From the NCBI GenBank assembly GCA_949825065.1, contig OX463842.1:6351723-6415722 (forward strand): a DNA stretch of 64,000 nt, given 5' to 3'. The translations under genes were made by a program, and so were the position numbers. The stretch is from Odontocerum albicorne. Taxonomy: Eukaryota > Arthropoda > Insecta > Trichoptera > Odontoceridae. Below, one piece after another: positions 63,706-64,000 of the stretch; the stretch's first letter is position 1, and the number at the start of each line of letters is the position of its first letter. The notes below the pieces were generated by a model that saw nothing but the letters and a program-made list of their open reading frames with translations, had not been told where the DNA came from and ran no database searches.

Positions 63706-64000
63706 AAGCATCCCGCTAAACAGCTAACATAGAAAGAACATAACAAATCCAGGATCCAAGACACCACGATTGAAATCCAGGTGAAGAGAGCGAAGAACAA
63801 ACGATTCCTTCGGATCAAACGCATTTTCTGAAATGGACAAAACACCTGAAGACTGAATGGAAAAGATGGCCCTTATCATATATACCAACTGTTTTTACTT
63901 GAAGAGCACTGAATAGACTACGAGGGGTGACTAGATGCAACGTGAACATGCAAATATGGAGGGTTTTGAACGAAAGTAGCACTAAATAAGATAGTGGGAA
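63706..64000. other. Possible start of LTR-1 internal region
   Basis: Purine-rich sequence after the LTR (AGAAAGAACATAACAAATCC onward). It could be a 5' leader of the retrotransposon, but no gag frame is readable before the window ends. Confidence 0.25.

Overview
The window is AT-rich, repeat-dominated nuclear DNA from an animal, most likely an insect and plausibly a lepidopteran. This rests on mariner transposases of insect type, RTE-, Jockey- and R1-like non-LTR retrotransposon remnants, tRNA-headed SINEs, a Helitron helicase fragment, a piggyBac-type MITE with TTAA duplications, and LINE 3' ends (...AYPSGKKA-like coding end, then GGCGTGATGGTATGTATG) of a kind I associate with moths and butterflies. 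No host protein-coding gene, rRNA, tRNA gene or CRISPR array can be supported. The only long intact gene is a transposase.

Layout. 1-5 kb: pogo-like MITE (615-1403), LINE and Penelope-like fragments, RTE-like LINE end (2943-3366), 36-bp minisatellite. 5-12 kb: 3' ends of three LINE families, a palindromic retroelement inserted in a LINE with a 15-bp target duplication (7323-7590), a piggyBac-type MITE, a 35-bp array. 12-21 kb: a 64-bp minisatellite split by a solo LTR, a 3.6-kb 48-bp satellite with about 1.1-kb higher-order structure, then a 171-bp satellite whose monomer derives from an R1-like LINE coding end. 21-38 kb: SINEs, LINE relics, 27-, 43-, 42-, 118- and 63-bp arrays, a mariner relic, and a PIF/Harbinger-like MITE carrying a second copy of itself. 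38-45 kb: truncated mariner, Helitron 3' end plus Pif1-like helicase, two palindromic elements (36.5 and 42.6 kb), and nested SINE/LINE. 45-52 kb: two inverted LTRs around a 40-bp satellite and a transposase relic, a LINE with a YADD reverse-transcriptase motif, and a solo LTR. 52-64 kb: a complete DD34D mariner (53211-54497), an internally deleted mariner (54742-55680), a 2.2-kb 68-bp array with an exact 889-bp higher-order repeat, a mariner with a mutated catalytic Asp (61023-62267), and a final LTR.

Family names used below are local labels. SINE-A: tRNA head plus a tail shared with LINE-R. SINE-B: a second tRNA-headed SINE. LINE-R: coding end FKKRLKKLLISSQ. LINE-J: Jockey/CR1-like, coding end LPKAKVNFLLRLSALE. 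LINE-T: RTE-like, coding end NVEEAIVMFLDR. PLE-h: short Penelope-like unit, often palindromic. LTR-1 and LTR-2: two LTR families starting TGTAG.

The elements do not form a pathway. They show a history of stacked insertions (LINE-R in SINE-A, PLE-h in LINE-J, MITE in MITE in SINE, LTR in minisatellite, mariners in a degenerate repeat). On top of that, nearly twenty sequence-unrelated tandem arrays make up roughly a fifth to a quarter of the window. The most notable signals are the SINE-A/LINE-R shared tail, the palindromic PLE-h units with a hammerhead-like core, the LINE-derived 171-bp satellite and the self-nested MITE.
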